Assembly: GCF_040256395.1 (NCBI RefSeq)
Contig: NZ_CP158299.1
Location: forward strand, 2,845,001-2,909,000
Direction: 5' to 3'
Origin: Deinococcus sonorensis KR-87
GTDB lineage: Bacteria; Deinococcota; Deinococci; Deinococcales; Deinococcaceae
Length of the DNA: 64,000 bases
Both the position numbers and the translations under genes were made by a program. Shown here in pieces: positions 20,515 through 35,298 of this stretch. The stretch's first letter is position 1. Every line of letters begins with the position of its first letter. The notes under the pieces were generated by a model. The model ran no database searches. It saw only the letters and a list, made by a program, of their open reading frames with translations, and was not told the DNA's origin.

Positions 20515-21027
20515 CTACTGCCCGTCCCAGAGCCGTACGTCCAGCACGCCGCGCTCCTGGGCGATCACCAGCACCCGGTCGCCCGGGCTCAGCGGGTCGG
20601 CGCTCTGCACCAGCCACTCCTCGCGCTGTCCGGCCACGGTCAGCAGCGCCTTCCCGGGGGCCGCGCCGCGCGGCGACACCAGCACCCGGCCGGTGCGGCC
20701 CGTCAGGCTGCCGACCCGGGTGGCGGTTTCGCCGCGCAGCCGCGCCAGCCGGAAGGCCCAGGCGGTGAAGCCACCCACGCTCAGGCCCGCGACCAGCGCA
20801 AACAGCAGCTGGCCCGGCCCGGAAAGCCGCAGCCAGATGGCCAGCAGGCCGCCCAGCCCGAAGAAGGCCGCGAAGCTGACCAGCGCCCGCAGGCTCAACC
20901 AGCTGGCAATGTCCCCGGCCTCCAGATGATCGGTGTTCAGCCCCAGATCATGATCGTGTCCGCCCAGCAGCGAGATCAGCAGCAGCGCGCCGCCCACCAC
21001 CGCGCACAGCGTATACAGCGTCAGCAT
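20515..21027 (-). CDS. NfeD-like membrane protein
   Basis: 170 residues from ATG 21027. Three or four hydrophobic helices fill residues 1-105; a C-terminal OB-fold (about 112-170) begins LTGRTGRVLVSPRG and ends with VLVIAQERGVLDVRLW, the typical NfeD C-domain. It forms an operon with the flotillin gene. The upstream alternative start at 21132 adds an Arg-rich stretch without coding features. Confidence 0.85.
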   Translation of the reverse strand: MLTLYTLCAVVGGALLLISLLGGHDHDLGLNTDHLEAGDIASWLSLRALVSFAAFFGLGGLLAIWLRLSGPGQLLFALVAGLSVGGFTAWAFRLARLRGETATRVGSLTGRTGRVLVSPRGAAPGKALLTVAGQREEWLVQSADPLSPGDRVLVIAQERGVLDVRLWDGQ

Positions 21028-21132
21028 AGCCAGCGGCTCCCCGACCGTCCGTGTGGAGGTGAATGTCCTCCACCATGCTGTACGCGCCCGGCGGGAGCGA
21101 AGTTGCCGCCTCCGGCGCACCGGCCCGCACAC

Positions 21133-21138
21133 TATGCT
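21133..21138 (+). promoter_or_regulatory. -10 element, leaderless P450 gene
   Basis: TATGCT ends 5 bases before ATG 21144; the overlapping ACTATG gives 7 bases. The promoter is divergent from nfeD. Confidence 0.5.
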
Positions 21139-21143
21139 GCGGC

Positions 21144-22358
<1,215 letters not shown>

Positions 22359-22376
22359 GGACCGGGGGCATCTGGT

Positions 22377-22388
22377 GGAAGCGCTTCC
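22377..22388. repeat. 12-bp palindrome with adjacent hairpin
   Basis: GGAAGCGCTTCC, 18 bases after the P450 stop, is followed at 22391-22408 by TCTGAAG-CCGC-CTTCAGA. Could be an operator or weak terminator; no U-tract on the plus strand. Confidence 0.3.
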
Positions 22389-22452
22389 GAGTCTGAAGCC
22401 GCCTTCAGAAAAATCGGATGCCCAGCCGACACACGGCCCGTGAGATGGAGCC

Positions 22453-22755
22453 ATGAAAGTACTGCTTGATGGGGCATGGAAGGGTGACGTGACCGATCCG
22501 GGCCGGACCTTCGTGGGCACGCTCCGCACGGGCGGGCTGCCAGGTACTGCCGAAGGGCATGCCGTGCAGGTTGTCTTTCAGTCCGCTCCGGAACGGGTGC
22601 AGAAGCCGGGCCAGCACGGTCAGTACCTGCTCAGTTGCGGGGAGCGGCGCTGGGCGCTCAGCCACTTTGCCCGCTCGGACGTCAGCGACCCGGGCACCCG
22701 CGACGAGGGCCGCCCTCAGGCATGGGTGGCCGAGGTGCTGGACGCCAGCAGCTGA
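22453..22755 (+). CDS. hypothetical protein, 100 residues
   Basis: No family recognised. Beta-rich, no Cys-rich or membrane segment (a single Cys in LLSCGERRW). ATG 22453 is preceded by GGAG. Its last 40 bases overlap the end of the convergent helical-repeat gene. Good third-position G/C supports coding. Confidence 0.6.
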   Translation: MKVLLDGAWKGDVTDPGRTFVGTLRTGGLPGTAEGHAVQVVFQSAPERVQKPGQHGQYLLSCGERRWALSHFARSDVSDPGTRDEGRPQAWVAEVLDASS

Positions 22756-23399
22756 GCCCAGTCCAGCTCCCCCGACTGCGCCTCGGCACGGGCGTCGGCT
22801 TCCTGCTGCAGGGCCAGCCATGCCCAGACCCGGGCGGGGCTGCGGGGACGGCTGCGCTCGAATGCTTTCTGGGCCGTCCGCTGCGCCTTCTCCGGACTTC
22901 CTACCTCTCGCTGCACCAGCGCCAGGACGGCCAGCAGGTGCGGGTCAGCGGCCGTGCCCAGCAGTTCGGCCACCTTAAGGCCCTCGGCCAGCGTCCGCAG
23001 GGCCCGCCGGGGATCGGAGCGCCACAGCCGTTCCCCCAGCAGCGTGACGGCCGCCACCAGCGCCGGGCCGTCGCCCTCGGCCCTCGCCTGTTGCCGGGCA
23101 GACAGCGCCGCCACCTCATCCCCTTCAGCCCTGGCCCGCAGCACCTGAACGCGCGCACTGTCCGGCTGGCCCTCCAACAGCGTCAGCACCTCAGCAGTGC
23201 GCCCCAGCCGCAGCAGCGCCGCCGCACGGGTCAGCGGCTCTCTGGCCCACGCGGCGGCCAAAGCCGGGCGGCCCAGCCACAGCGCCAGCGCCGCAGCCTC
23301 GTCATGCTCGTCCGGCAGCGGCGTCAATGCAGCGAGCAGCGTCAGCGCACCCGCCTCATCTCCCGCGTCCACCGCCGCCTGTACCCGCGCCACACTCAC
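22716..23399 (-). CDS. helical (TPR-like) repeat protein
   Basis: 227 residues from GTG 23399. Almost entirely Ala/Leu/Arg helices with TPR-like pairs (DAGDEAGALTLLAAL, GRTAEVLTLLEG, DPRRALRTLAEGLKVAELLG). No catalytic motif, so probably a protein-binding scaffold. The frame is open up to a TTG at 23423, but a TACACT box (23412-23407) lies exactly 7 bases before GTG 23399, the leaderless spacing. It lies 28 bases after the HTH gene stop. Confidence 0.65.
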   Translation of the reverse strand: MSVARVQAAVDAGDEAGALTLLAALTPLPDEHDEAAALALWLGRPALAAAWAREPLTRAAALLRLGRTAEVLTLLEGQPDSARVQVLRARAEGDEVAALSARQQARAEGDGPALVAAVTLLGERLWRSDPRRALRTLAEGLKVAELLGTAADPHLLAVLALVQREVGSPEKAQRTAQKAFERSRPRSPARVWAWLALQQEADARAEAQSGELDWAQLLASSTSATHA

Positions 23400-23406
23400 A
23401 CGCGGC

Positions 23407-23412
23407 AGTGTA
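23407..23412 (-). promoter_or_regulatory. -10 element for the TPR-like gene
   Basis: TACACT on the minus strand, 7 bases before GTG 23399. Confidence 0.5.
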
Positions 23413-23427
23413 GCGCCCGGCAACTGT

Positions 23428-23631
23428 TCAGGCGGTCAGCGCCAGATCCAGCCCCAGGAAGCGCCACAGCGCGCGGCGCGAGACCCGGATGCCGATGGGA
23501 CTTTCGACCGCCACCAGCCGGCCCTCCCGGATCCAGCGGCGCACCGTGCGTTCATGGGTGCCGGTAAACTCCGCAACTTCACAGACCTTCAGCAGTTTGG
23601 GCAGGGTGTCGAACTGTTCGCGCAGGGTCAC
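23428..23631 (-). CDS. small excisionase-type helix-turn-helix protein
   Basis: 67 residues from GTG 23631. VCEVAEFTGTHERTVRRWIR followed by EGRLVAVES is a MerR/excisionase winged HTH that reads DNA. GTG 23631 is preceded by GGAGG with 5-base spacing and overlaps the stop of the upstream 58-residue ORF (GTGA); the GTG at 23637 overlaps the GGAGG itself and is less likely. No integrase is nearby, so it is more likely a local regulator than an excisionase. Confidence 0.75.
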   Translation of the reverse strand: MTLREQFDTLPKLLKVCEVAEFTGTHERTVRRWIREGRLVAVESPIGIRVSRRALWRFLGLDLALTA

Positions 23632-23804
23632 ATGCACCTCCAGGGAGTCGGGGCCACCAGGGTCCGGGCCACCAAAGCAGACGGGGCCGCCACATGGACG
23701 ACCCCGCTCAGGTTGCTGATGATTTTGCCGCCGCAGCCGTGCCCGCCACCGGGCCCCGCCCCCAGCTGGAGCGGAGTGGTGAAGTCGGCGGTCAGCGTCT
23801 TCAA
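23628..23804 (-). CDS. 58-residue hypothetical ORF, TTG start
   Basis: A reading frame of 58 codons with about 85-90% G/C at third positions, upstream of and overlapping the HTH gene by four bases. The product is Gly-rich in the middle (GAGPGGGHGCGGK) with a hydrophobic stretch after it (ISNLSGVVHVAAP). TTG 23804 is the only start; no ATG or upstream GTG is in frame. A TATACT box ends 10 bases upstream. Not a family I know. The codon bias and the coupling to the next gene are the evidence. Confidence 0.5.
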   Translation of the reverse strand: MKTLTADFTTPLQLGAGPGGGHGCGGKIISNLSGVVHVAAPSALVARTLVAPTPWRCM

Positions 23805-23814
23805 CTTGAGGCCC

Positions 23815-23820
23815 AGTATA
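23815..23820 (-). promoter_or_regulatory. -10 element for the 58-residue ORF/HTH operon
   Basis: TATACT on the minus strand, 10 bases before TTG 23804. Confidence 0.5.
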
Positions 23821-23911
23821 CAGGACGGCTTTTCAGGCGCATGTCAGATGTTGGGGGGGGATCAAGTGGGGATGAGAAGGTCAGGGTCGTTACAGCCGGG
23901 GCCGCAGACCG

Positions 23912-23917
23912 TACACT
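23912..23917 (+). promoter_or_regulatory. -10 element, leaderless DUF554 gene
   Basis: TACACT ends 7 bases before GTG 23925. Confidence 0.55.
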
Positions 23918-23924
23918 CCGGGGC

Positions 23925-24698
23925 GTGACTGTTCTCTCGCAGCTGTCCGGGACCCTCGTCAATGTCGTGACTGTGCTGGCCGGCACCAGCCTGGGCCTGC
24001 TGCTGGGCGGGCGACTGCCGGAACGCACCCAGCGCACCCTGCTTCAGACGCTCAGCCTCGTCACGCTGTACATCGGCCTCGACATGGCCGGCGCGCTGAA
24101 CCACGTGTCGGGCGGGCGGGTGCCGGGCGTGATCCTGAGCCTTGTGGCGCTGGCGCTGGGCGCGGTGATCGGAGAAGCGCTGGGCATCGAGGAGGGGCTG
24201 GGGCGGCTCGGTGAGCTGCTGCGGCGGCGCTTCCGCGGCGGGGGCCGCTTCACCGAAGGGTTCGTGGCCGCCAGCCTGCTGTTCTGCATCGGCCCGCTGA
24301 CCATCGTGGGCGGTATCCAGAACGGCCTGACCGGCGACAGCAGCAGCTATGTGCTCAAGAGCGTGCTGGACGGCATCGCCTCGCTGGCGCTCGCCGGGGT
24401 GTACGGCATCGGAGTGGGCTTCAGCGCCCTGAGCGTGCTGCTGATCCAGGGCGGCATCAGCCTCGCGTCTGGTGGGCTGGCGGGGGTACTGCTGCACGGG
24501 GCCAGCCCGGACATCCTCAAAACCAACCCCTACGTGCTGGTGGTGACCGGGGCGGGCGGCCTGATGATTCTGGGCATCAGCTGGAACCTGATGCTGGGCG
24601 GGCTGGGCCTGGACGACCGCCGGGTGCGGGTGGGCAGCCTGCTGCCGGGGCTGGTGCTGGCTCCACTGGCCCTGTGGGCGGCCCGCCTGATCGGCTGA
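23925..24698 (+). CDS. DUF554 membrane protein (YdfK/YqgA-like)
   Basis: 257 residues from GTG 23925. About seven hydrophobic segments; the family pattern LVNVVTVLAGTSLGLLLG at the N-terminus, LFCIGPLTIVGGIQNGL and the late Gly-rich segment GAGGLMILGISWNLM are all present. Function of DUF554 is not established; a transport role is the usual guess. The upstream extension of the frame to 23694 is non-coding. Confidence 0.85.
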   Translation: MTVLSQLSGTLVNVVTVLAGTSLGLLLGGRLPERTQRTLLQTLSLVTLYIGLDMAGALNHVSGGRVPGVILSLVALALGAVIGEALGIEEGLGRLGELLRRRFRGGGRFTEGFVAASLLFCIGPLTIVGGIQNGLTGDSSSYVLKSVLDGIASLALAGVYGIGVGFSALSVLLIQGGISLASGGLAGVLLHGASPDILKTNPYVLVVTGAGGLMILGISWNLMLGGLGLDDRRVRVGSLLPGLVLAPLALWAARLIG

Positions 24699-24704
24699 GT
24701 ACGC

Positions 24705-24733
24705 TTGACGGGCGGTGCATACCGCGCTATCTT
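24705..24733 (+). promoter_or_regulatory. consensus-like sigma-70 promoter with inverted repeat in the spacer
   Basis: TTGACG (24705-24710), a 17-base spacer, and TATCTT (24728-24733). The spacer contains GCGGT-GCAT-ACCGC (24712-24725), a candidate operator. Transcription would start near 24740, only a few bases before a terminator hairpin. It is the closest match to a textbook -35/-10 pair that I found in this window. Confidence 0.65.
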
Positions 24734-24743
24734 ATTTCTATCA

Positions 24744-24769
24744 CCGCCTGGAAGGGCGGGCTTTTTTTT
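24744..24769 (+). terminator. intrinsic terminator close to the orphan promoter
   Basis: CCGCC-TGGAAG-GGCGG followed by GC and eight T residues (24762-24769). It may end DUF554 transcription, make a roughly 30-base RNA from the promoter at 24705, or act as an attenuator for the aminotransferase. Confidence 0.7.
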
Positions 24770-24820
24770 ACCTGCGCTCTCCACGCTATCCAACCTGCCC
24801 CCTCCACCGTCCGCACTTGC

Positions 24821-24826
24821 TACCCT
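24821..24826 (+). promoter_or_regulatory. -10 element, leaderless aminotransferase gene
   Basis: TACCCT ends 6 bases before ATG 24833. Confidence 0.4.
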
Positions 24827-24832
24827 GCCGCT

Positions 24833-26074
24833 ATGACGAGCGCACGCGAGCAGTACGAGGCCTTCCAGGCGCGTGGCCTGAAGCTGAACATCGAGCGCGG
24901 CCAGCCGAGCGACCAGGACTTTGACCTGTCGCGCGGCCTGCTATCGGCCCTGAACGACCAGGACACCCACACCGAGACCGGGCTGGATCTGCGCAACTAC
25001 CCGGGCGGCGTGGCCGGGCTGCCGGAGGCGCGCGCCCTGTTCGGCTCCATGCTGGGAGTGAAGGCCGCCAACACGATCGTCTGGAACAACGCCAGCCTGG
25101 AACTGCAGGCCCACGTGCTGACCTGGGCGCTGCTGAAAGGCCTGCCGGCCAGCAGCGGCCCGTGGGTGCAGCAGCGGCCACAGATGATTGTGACGGTGCC
25201 CGGGTACGACCGGCACTTCCTGCTGCTGCAGACGCTGGGCTTCGAGCTGCTGACGGTGCAGATGCAGTCGGACGGCCCGGATCTGGACGCCGTGGAGCGG
25301 CTGGCGGCGGGGAGCGACCGCGTCAAGGGCATCCTGTTCGTGCCCACCTACAGCAATCCGGGCGGGCAGAGCATCAGCGAGGAGAAGGCGCGGCGGCTCT
25401 CGGCGCTGCAGGCCGCTGCGCCCGACTTCACCATCTTCGCCGACGACGCCTACCGCGTCCATCACCTGTACCCGGACGACCGCGACGTGGCCGTGAACTT
25501 CGTGCAGCTGTGCGCCGACGCTGGCCACCCGGACCGCGCCTACGTGTTCGCTTCCACCAGCAAGATCACCTTCGCGGGCGCGGGGCTGGGCTTCGTGGCC
25601 ACCAGCGAGGCCAACGTGACGGCGCTGAGCGTGTGGCTCAACGCCCAGAGCATCGGCCCCAACAAGGTGGAGCAGCAGCGGCACGTGCAGTTCCTGAAGC
25701 GCTACCCGGGCGGTGTGGACGCGCTGATGGCCGCGCACGCCGAGATCATCCGGCCCAAGTTTGAGGCGGTCAATGAGGCGCTGAAGGAGGCGCTGGGCGA
25801 CAGCGGCCTGGCACGCTGGACCAGCCCCAGGGGCGGGTATTTCATCAGCCTGGACACCACCTACCCGGTGGCGCAGCGGGTGGTGGAACTGGCGGCCCAG
25901 GCGGGCGTGAGCCTGACGCCCGCGGGCGCGACCTACCCCGGCAAGCAGGACCCGAACGGCAGCAACATCCGGCTGGCCCCCACCCGCCCGCCGGTGGCAG
26001 AGGTGCGGGAGGCGATGCAGGTGGTGGCCGCCTGCATCCGGCTGGCTTCCGAGGAGTATCTGGCGAAGCAGTAA
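24833..26074 (+). CDS. PLP-dependent aminotransferase, AspC/MocR-like class I
   Basis: 413 residues. The PLP lysine is K244 in FASTSKITFAGAG, with PTYSNPGGQS (171-180) and FADDAYRVHH (202-211) supplying cofactor contacts. The N-terminus (GLKLNIERGQPSDQDFDLS) and the C-terminal RLAPTRPP match the group of aspartate aminotransferases first described from Corynebacterium (Aminotran_MocR family). Probably moves amino groups between aspartate or another amino acid and 2-oxoglutarate. Confidence 0.88.
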   Translation: MTSAREQYEAFQARGLKLNIERGQPSDQDFDLSRGLLSALNDQDTHTETGLDLRNYPGGVAGLPEARALFGSMLGVKAANTIVWNNASLELQAHVLTWALLKGLPASSGPWVQQRPQMIVTVPGYDRHFLLLQTLGFELLTVQMQSDGPDLDAVERLAAGSDRVKGILFVPTYSNPGGQSISEEKARRLSALQAAAPDFTIFADDAYRVHHLYPDDRDVAVNFVQLCADAGHPDRAYVFASTSKITFAGAGLGFVATSEANVTALSVWLNAQSIGPNKVEQQRHVQFLKRYPGGVDALMAAHAEIIRPKFEAVNEALKEALGDSGLARWTSPRGGYFISLDTTYPVAQRVVELAAQAGVSLTPAGATYPGKQDPNGSNIRLAPTRPPVAEVREAMQVVAACIRLASEEYLAKQ

Positions 26075-26080
26075 CCGCGA

Positions 26081-26122
26081 CAGGAGCGGGACCCGGCCTC
26101 TACGCTGCCGGGTCCCGCTCCT
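26081..26122. terminator. strong hairpin between convergent genes
   Basis: 17-base perfect arms (left arm begins CAGGAGCGGG) with an 8-base loop. It lies between the aminotransferase and the convergent ubiD stop and may serve both; no clear T-run. Confidence 0.65.
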
Positions 26123-26132
26123 GGTGTTCTGG

Positions 26133-27980
<1,848 letters not shown>

Positions 27981-27986
27981 GCCGGC

Positions 27987-27992
27987 AGTCTA
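27987..27992 (-). promoter_or_regulatory. -10 element, leaderless ubiD-family gene
   Basis: TAGACT on the minus strand, 6 bases before ATG 27980. Confidence 0.5.
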
Positions 27993-28021
27993 GGAGAGCC
28001 GGGCCGGGACAATGGTACGAA

Positions 28022-28041
28022 GCCCCGGCAAGTGCCGGGGC
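28022..28041 (-). terminator. hairpin after the cupin gene
   Basis: GCCCCGGC-ACTT-GCCGGGGC on the minus strand, 23 bases past the cupin stop; no strong U-tract. Confidence 0.5.
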
Positions 28042-28064
28042 CAACAGGAGAGCGGAGGTGGGGG

Positions 28065-28358
28065 TTACTGCTCGGCGGGGGGGCTGGTGGCTTCCAGCGC
28101 GCTGAAGGTTTCCAGGATACGGTAGGTGTGCGGGGCGCCGGCCGGCACCAGGTAGCTGTCGCCCTCCGCAAGGGTCTGCGTCTGGCCGTTGACGGTCAGT
28201 TCGGCGCGGCCCTGCAGCACGTAGCCCACCGTCTCGTAGGGGCTGGCGTGCGTGTCCTTGTCGGTGCCGGGCTGCTCGCCCTGCCACATGCGCAGGCCGA
28301 CACGCTCGCCGCGTGCGAGAGGCTGTTCGGTCTGGGAATTGCCAGATGAGGTGGTCAT
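28065..28358 (-). CDS. cupin-domain protein
   Basis: 97 residues from ATG 28358. A single cupin barrel: motif 1 region PYETVGYVLQGRAELTVNG, then GDSYLVPAGAPHTYRI as motif 2 with Pro, Gly and His. Motif 1 lacks the usual two histidines near its start, so metal binding is uncertain. No partner gene indicates a substrate. Confidence 0.8.
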   Translation of the reverse strand: MTTSSGNSQTEQPLARGERVGLRMWQGEQPGTDKDTHASPYETVGYVLQGRAELTVNGQTQTLAEGDSYLVPAGAPHTYRILETFSALEATSPPAEQ

Positions 28359-28624
28359 GCCCGCATCGTGCCGGGTGCAGCCGGACGACACATGTGCAGG
28401 GCCTTCAGAGAGGTTAGGAGAGGAAGTGCGCATACAGTGCTGCCAGTGCGCAGGACAGGCGTCCAGGTGGACCGGTAGCGGTCGGAGCAGTTGTGTTGAC
28501 GGCTTGTGGCTCCCCTTCCCGGCCTGTCGCCCTGATGCCCACAACAGGCACGGCGCCTGCCCTGACCTTGCAGCTGAAGCGTGCACCTTTGCCCCCGACC
28601 ATGCCCGGTACAATGGGAAGCGAC
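28359..28624. other. 266-base intergenic region with no gene
   Basis: Lies between the divergent cupin and ybaB starts. I found no coding frame. It holds the ybaB -10 box and GCGCA/TGCGC inverted arms (near 28429 and 28447) of unknown use. Confidence 0.5.
28609..28614 (+). promoter_or_regulatory. -10 element for ybaB-recR
   Basis: TACAAT, 10 bases before ATG 28625. It overlaps an upstream in-frame ATG (28613), which argues against that start. Confidence 0.55.
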
Positions 28625-28921
28625 ATGGACATGAAGAAACTGATGAAGCAGATGCAACAGGCCCAGGCCGCTGCCGGCAAGATCCAGGAACAGCTGGCCG
28701 CCCAGATGGTGGAGGGCGCGGCCAGCGGTCTGGTGACCGTGACCGCCAACGGCCACGGCAAGGTCCAGGCGATTCACATCAAGCCGGAGGCCATTGACCC
28801 CAGCGACCCGGAAGCGCTTGAAGACCTGATCCTGGTCGCCATTCAGGACGCTGAGAGCAAGGCCGACGCGCTGCAGCGGCAGGCCACCCAGTCGCTGGGG
28901 CTGCCCGGCGGCATGTTCTGA
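28625..28921 (+). CDS. ybaB: YbaB/EbfC nucleoid-associated protein
   Basis: 98 residues. KKLMKQMQQAQAAAGKIQEQ forms the N-terminal helix, then a beta sheet with VTANGHGKVQAIHIKPE, then a C-terminal helix; this is the dimeric YbaB fold that coats DNA. It directly precedes recR, one base apart, an arrangement conserved across bacteria. Start ATG 28625 (or 28631). Confidence 0.93.
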   Translation: MDMKKLMKQMQQAQAAAGKIQEQLAAQMVEGAASGLVTVTANGHGKVQAIHIKPEAIDPSDPEALEDLILVAIQDAESKADALQRQATQSLGLPGGMF

Positions 28922-28922
28922 G

Positions 28923-29534
<612 letters not shown>

Positions 29535-29599
29535 CCCCTCCCCGATCAGGTGTCTGAGAACGGTGTGAGGTTTTGCCGAACATCGCCCGGGTCAGCGGG

Positions 29600-29605
29600 C
29601 ATAAT
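29600..29605 (+). promoter_or_regulatory. -10 element, leaderless Roadblock operon
   Basis: CATAAT ends 8 bases before ATG 29614. Confidence 0.5.
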
Positions 29606-29613
29606 GGAGCACG

Positions 29614-29964
29614 ATGCTGTCAACACTCAAGCAACTGATCACGGACGTTGATGGCGCCTGGGCTGCGGCCATCAGCGGTCTGGACGGCCTGCTGGTCGAA
29701 AGCCACTCCGCCACCGACGTGGACCTGAGCCTGCTGGTGGCCGAGCACGCCGGCCTGATGCGGGCGACCTCGCAGGCTTACAGCCAGACGCTGTCGGGCG
29801 GTCAGACCCGCGAACTGTACATCCGCGCCGAGCGGCTGAGCATCTATCTGCATCCGGTGGGTCAGGAGTACTTCCTGATGCTGGCCATCGACGGTCGCAG
29901 CAACCTGGGGCAGGCGCGGCTGTACGGCCGTGACGCCGCCCACCGGCTGGAGGCAGAACTGTGA
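29614..29964 (+). CDS. Roadblock/LC7 domain protein 1
   Basis: 116 residues covering one Roadblock/LC7 domain: WAAAISGLDGLLVESHSATD forms the first strands, then helix LSLLVAEHAGLMRA, and IYLHPVGQEYFLMLAID closes the sheet. Bacterial members (MglB) act as activators of small Ras-like GTPases. First of three adjacent genes of this fold; overlaps the next by four bases. No GTPase gene follows. Confidence 0.75.
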   Translation: MLSTLKQLITDVDGAWAAAISGLDGLLVESHSATDVDLSLLVAEHAGLMRATSQAYSQTLSGGQTRELYIRAERLSIYLHPVGQEYFLMLAIDGRSNLGQARLYGRDAAHRLEAEL

Positions 29965-30326
29965 GGCTTGATCCCCTGATGAGCATTCCCGGCGTGCGGT
30001 CCAGCGCGCTGGTGGGTGAGGACGGCCTGCCGGTCGAGATGCTCGGCGAGGGCGGCGACCTGCTGGCCGCCGAACTCGCCTCGATGCGGCAGCTGATGGA
30101 CCGGGGCGGCCGCCGCATGGGCCTGGGACGCTTGAGCCGCCTGACCTTCGCCAGCGATCTGGCCGAGGTGATCGCGCTGGCCAGCGGCCAGTTCACCGTT
30201 GGCGTCTCGCTGATCCGGGGCAGCGACAGCCGCCTGGCGCAGCAGCAGCTGGCCCGCATCGCGGGCTCGCTGGCCACGCCGGGCCAGGGGCTGCCGGATG
30301 TTCGTCCGGTGGGCGGAGAACGGTGA
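29961..30326 (+). CDS. Roadblock/LC7-like domain protein 2
   Basis: 121 residues from GTG 29961 (GTGA overlap). SIPGVRSSALVGEDGLPVEM and a central helix with DLLAAELASMRQLMD match a Roadblock fold; VGVSLIRGSDS and a basic helix complete it. More divergent than the first. It shares one base with the next gene's ATG. Confidence 0.65.
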   Translation: MRLDPLMSIPGVRSSALVGEDGLPVEMLGEGGDLLAAELASMRQLMDRGGRRMGLGRLSRLTFASDLAEVIALASGQFTVGVSLIRGSDSRLAQQQLARIAGSLATPGQGLPDVRPVGGER

Positions 30327-30631
30327 TGCTGGAACCGCTGCTGCAGGTGCGTGGCGTGCGTCAGGCGGCGCTGCTCAACGCGGCTGGCGCGGTGCTGGAG
30401 GCGGTGGGCGACGACCCGGACGCCAGCGTGGCCCAGGCGGGCCGGGCCGTGGCCGGCAGCCTGATCAGCATGCTGGGCGGCGAACTGCAGGACCTGCTGA
30501 TCGACCTGGACGGCGGCCCGGTGCTGCTCACTCCCCACGGCGACCGCACCCTGATGACCACCTTCGACGACGTGGCCAGCCTGGGCCGCGTGCGCTTCGC
30601 CATCAAACGGCTGCTGCCGGACCTGAAATAA
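30326..30631 (+). CDS. Roadblock/LC7-like domain protein 3
   Basis: 101 residues. VRGVRQAALLNAAGAVLEAV, then a helix around VAQAGRAVAGSLISMLG, then LIDLDGGPVLLTP; again Roadblock-like. ATG 30326 overlaps the upstream stop (TGATG); GTG 30323 is an alternative. A terminator follows immediately, closing a three-gene operon. Confidence 0.65.
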   Translation: MLEPLLQVRGVRQAALLNAAGAVLEAVGDDPDASVAQAGRAVAGSLISMLGGELQDLLIDLDGGPVLLTPHGDRTLMTTFDDVASLGRVRFAIKRLLPDLK

Positions 30632-30638
30632 GGCACAG

Positions 30639-30682
30639 GAGGCAGGCGGGGCCACGTTGCTGAACGTGGCCCCGCCTGCCTC
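30639..30682. terminator. strong terminator between the Roadblock operon and mqnC
   Basis: 20-base perfect arms with a 4-base loop (left arm begins GAGGCAGGCG), 7 bases after the third Roadblock gene and 11 bases past the mqnC stop on the other strand. Probably serves both. Confidence 0.8.
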
Positions 30683-30693
30683 TGGGCTGCACC

Positions 30694-31846
<1,153 letters not shown>

Positions 31847-31852
31847 GCCGTC

Positions 31853-31858
31853 AGTCTA
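31853..31858 (-). promoter_or_regulatory. -10 element, leaderless mqnC
   Basis: TAGACT on the minus strand, 6 bases before ATG 31846. Confidence 0.5.
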
Positions 31859-31890
31859 GCGCTGGCCCCCCGGGACAAGCGCCTTCACGC

Positions 31891-32181
31891 TTACGGTCCG
31901 GTGCGGGTCCGCAGCACCGTGGCCTGCCGCACCGGGGTCAGGGTGTGCGCCTGCCCGTCCGGCACCGCGGCGCTCTCCCCCACCCGCAGCTGAACAAAGT
32001 CGCCGTGCGGCAGGTCCAGAATCAGGGTGCCGCCCAGGCAGACGTACCAGCACGCTCCGTCACCGCCCGGCTGCGGGCGCGTGACCTGCACCACGCCCAG
32101 CCGCCCGGCGCTGCCCGGCAGCTCCACCCAGACGTCCGGGCTCGCCTGTGCCAGCCGCAGCAGGTGCAGCGCCTCGGCCAC
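31891..32181 (-). CDS. small cupin-like hypothetical protein
   Basis: 96 residues from GTG 32181. WYVCLGGTLILDLPHGDFV then RVGESAAVPDGQAHTL resembles a short cupin barrel without clear metal ligands. The start is directly behind the topA stop (TGAGTG), so it is probably co-transcribed with topA. No function assigned. Confidence 0.6.
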   Translation of the reverse strand: MAEALHLLRLAQASPDVWVELPGSAGRLGVVQVTRPQPGGDGACWYVCLGGTLILDLPHGDFVQLRVGESAAVPDGQAHTLTPVRQATVLRTRTGP

Positions 32182-35139
<2,958 letters not shown>

Positions 35140-35284
35140 AAGGAAGGGAGAACGCCGGCAGAGACGCCAGCTGTTATCGGCGTGAGCGTAGCACAGCCCG
35201 CCCGGACACAGTGGTGCATCGGTCAGGATTTATGACGCTCCAGGGTGGCTCAAGCCTCGCTCAACGGGCGCTCAAGGTGCGTGC

Positions 35285-35290
35285 TACAGT
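35285..35290 (+). promoter_or_regulatory. -10 element, leaderless ElyC-like gene
   Basis: TACAGT ends 8 bases before ATG 35299. Confidence 0.5.
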
Positions 35291-35298
35291 ACCGCTCA

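Noticed and set aside
24715..24924. 69-codon ORF reading through the 24.7-kb terminator
   Set aside because: Contains the T-run and overlaps the aminotransferase in the wrong frame.
28613..28615. Upstream ATG for YbaB
   Set aside because: It lies inside the TACAAT -10 box, so it would not be in the transcript.
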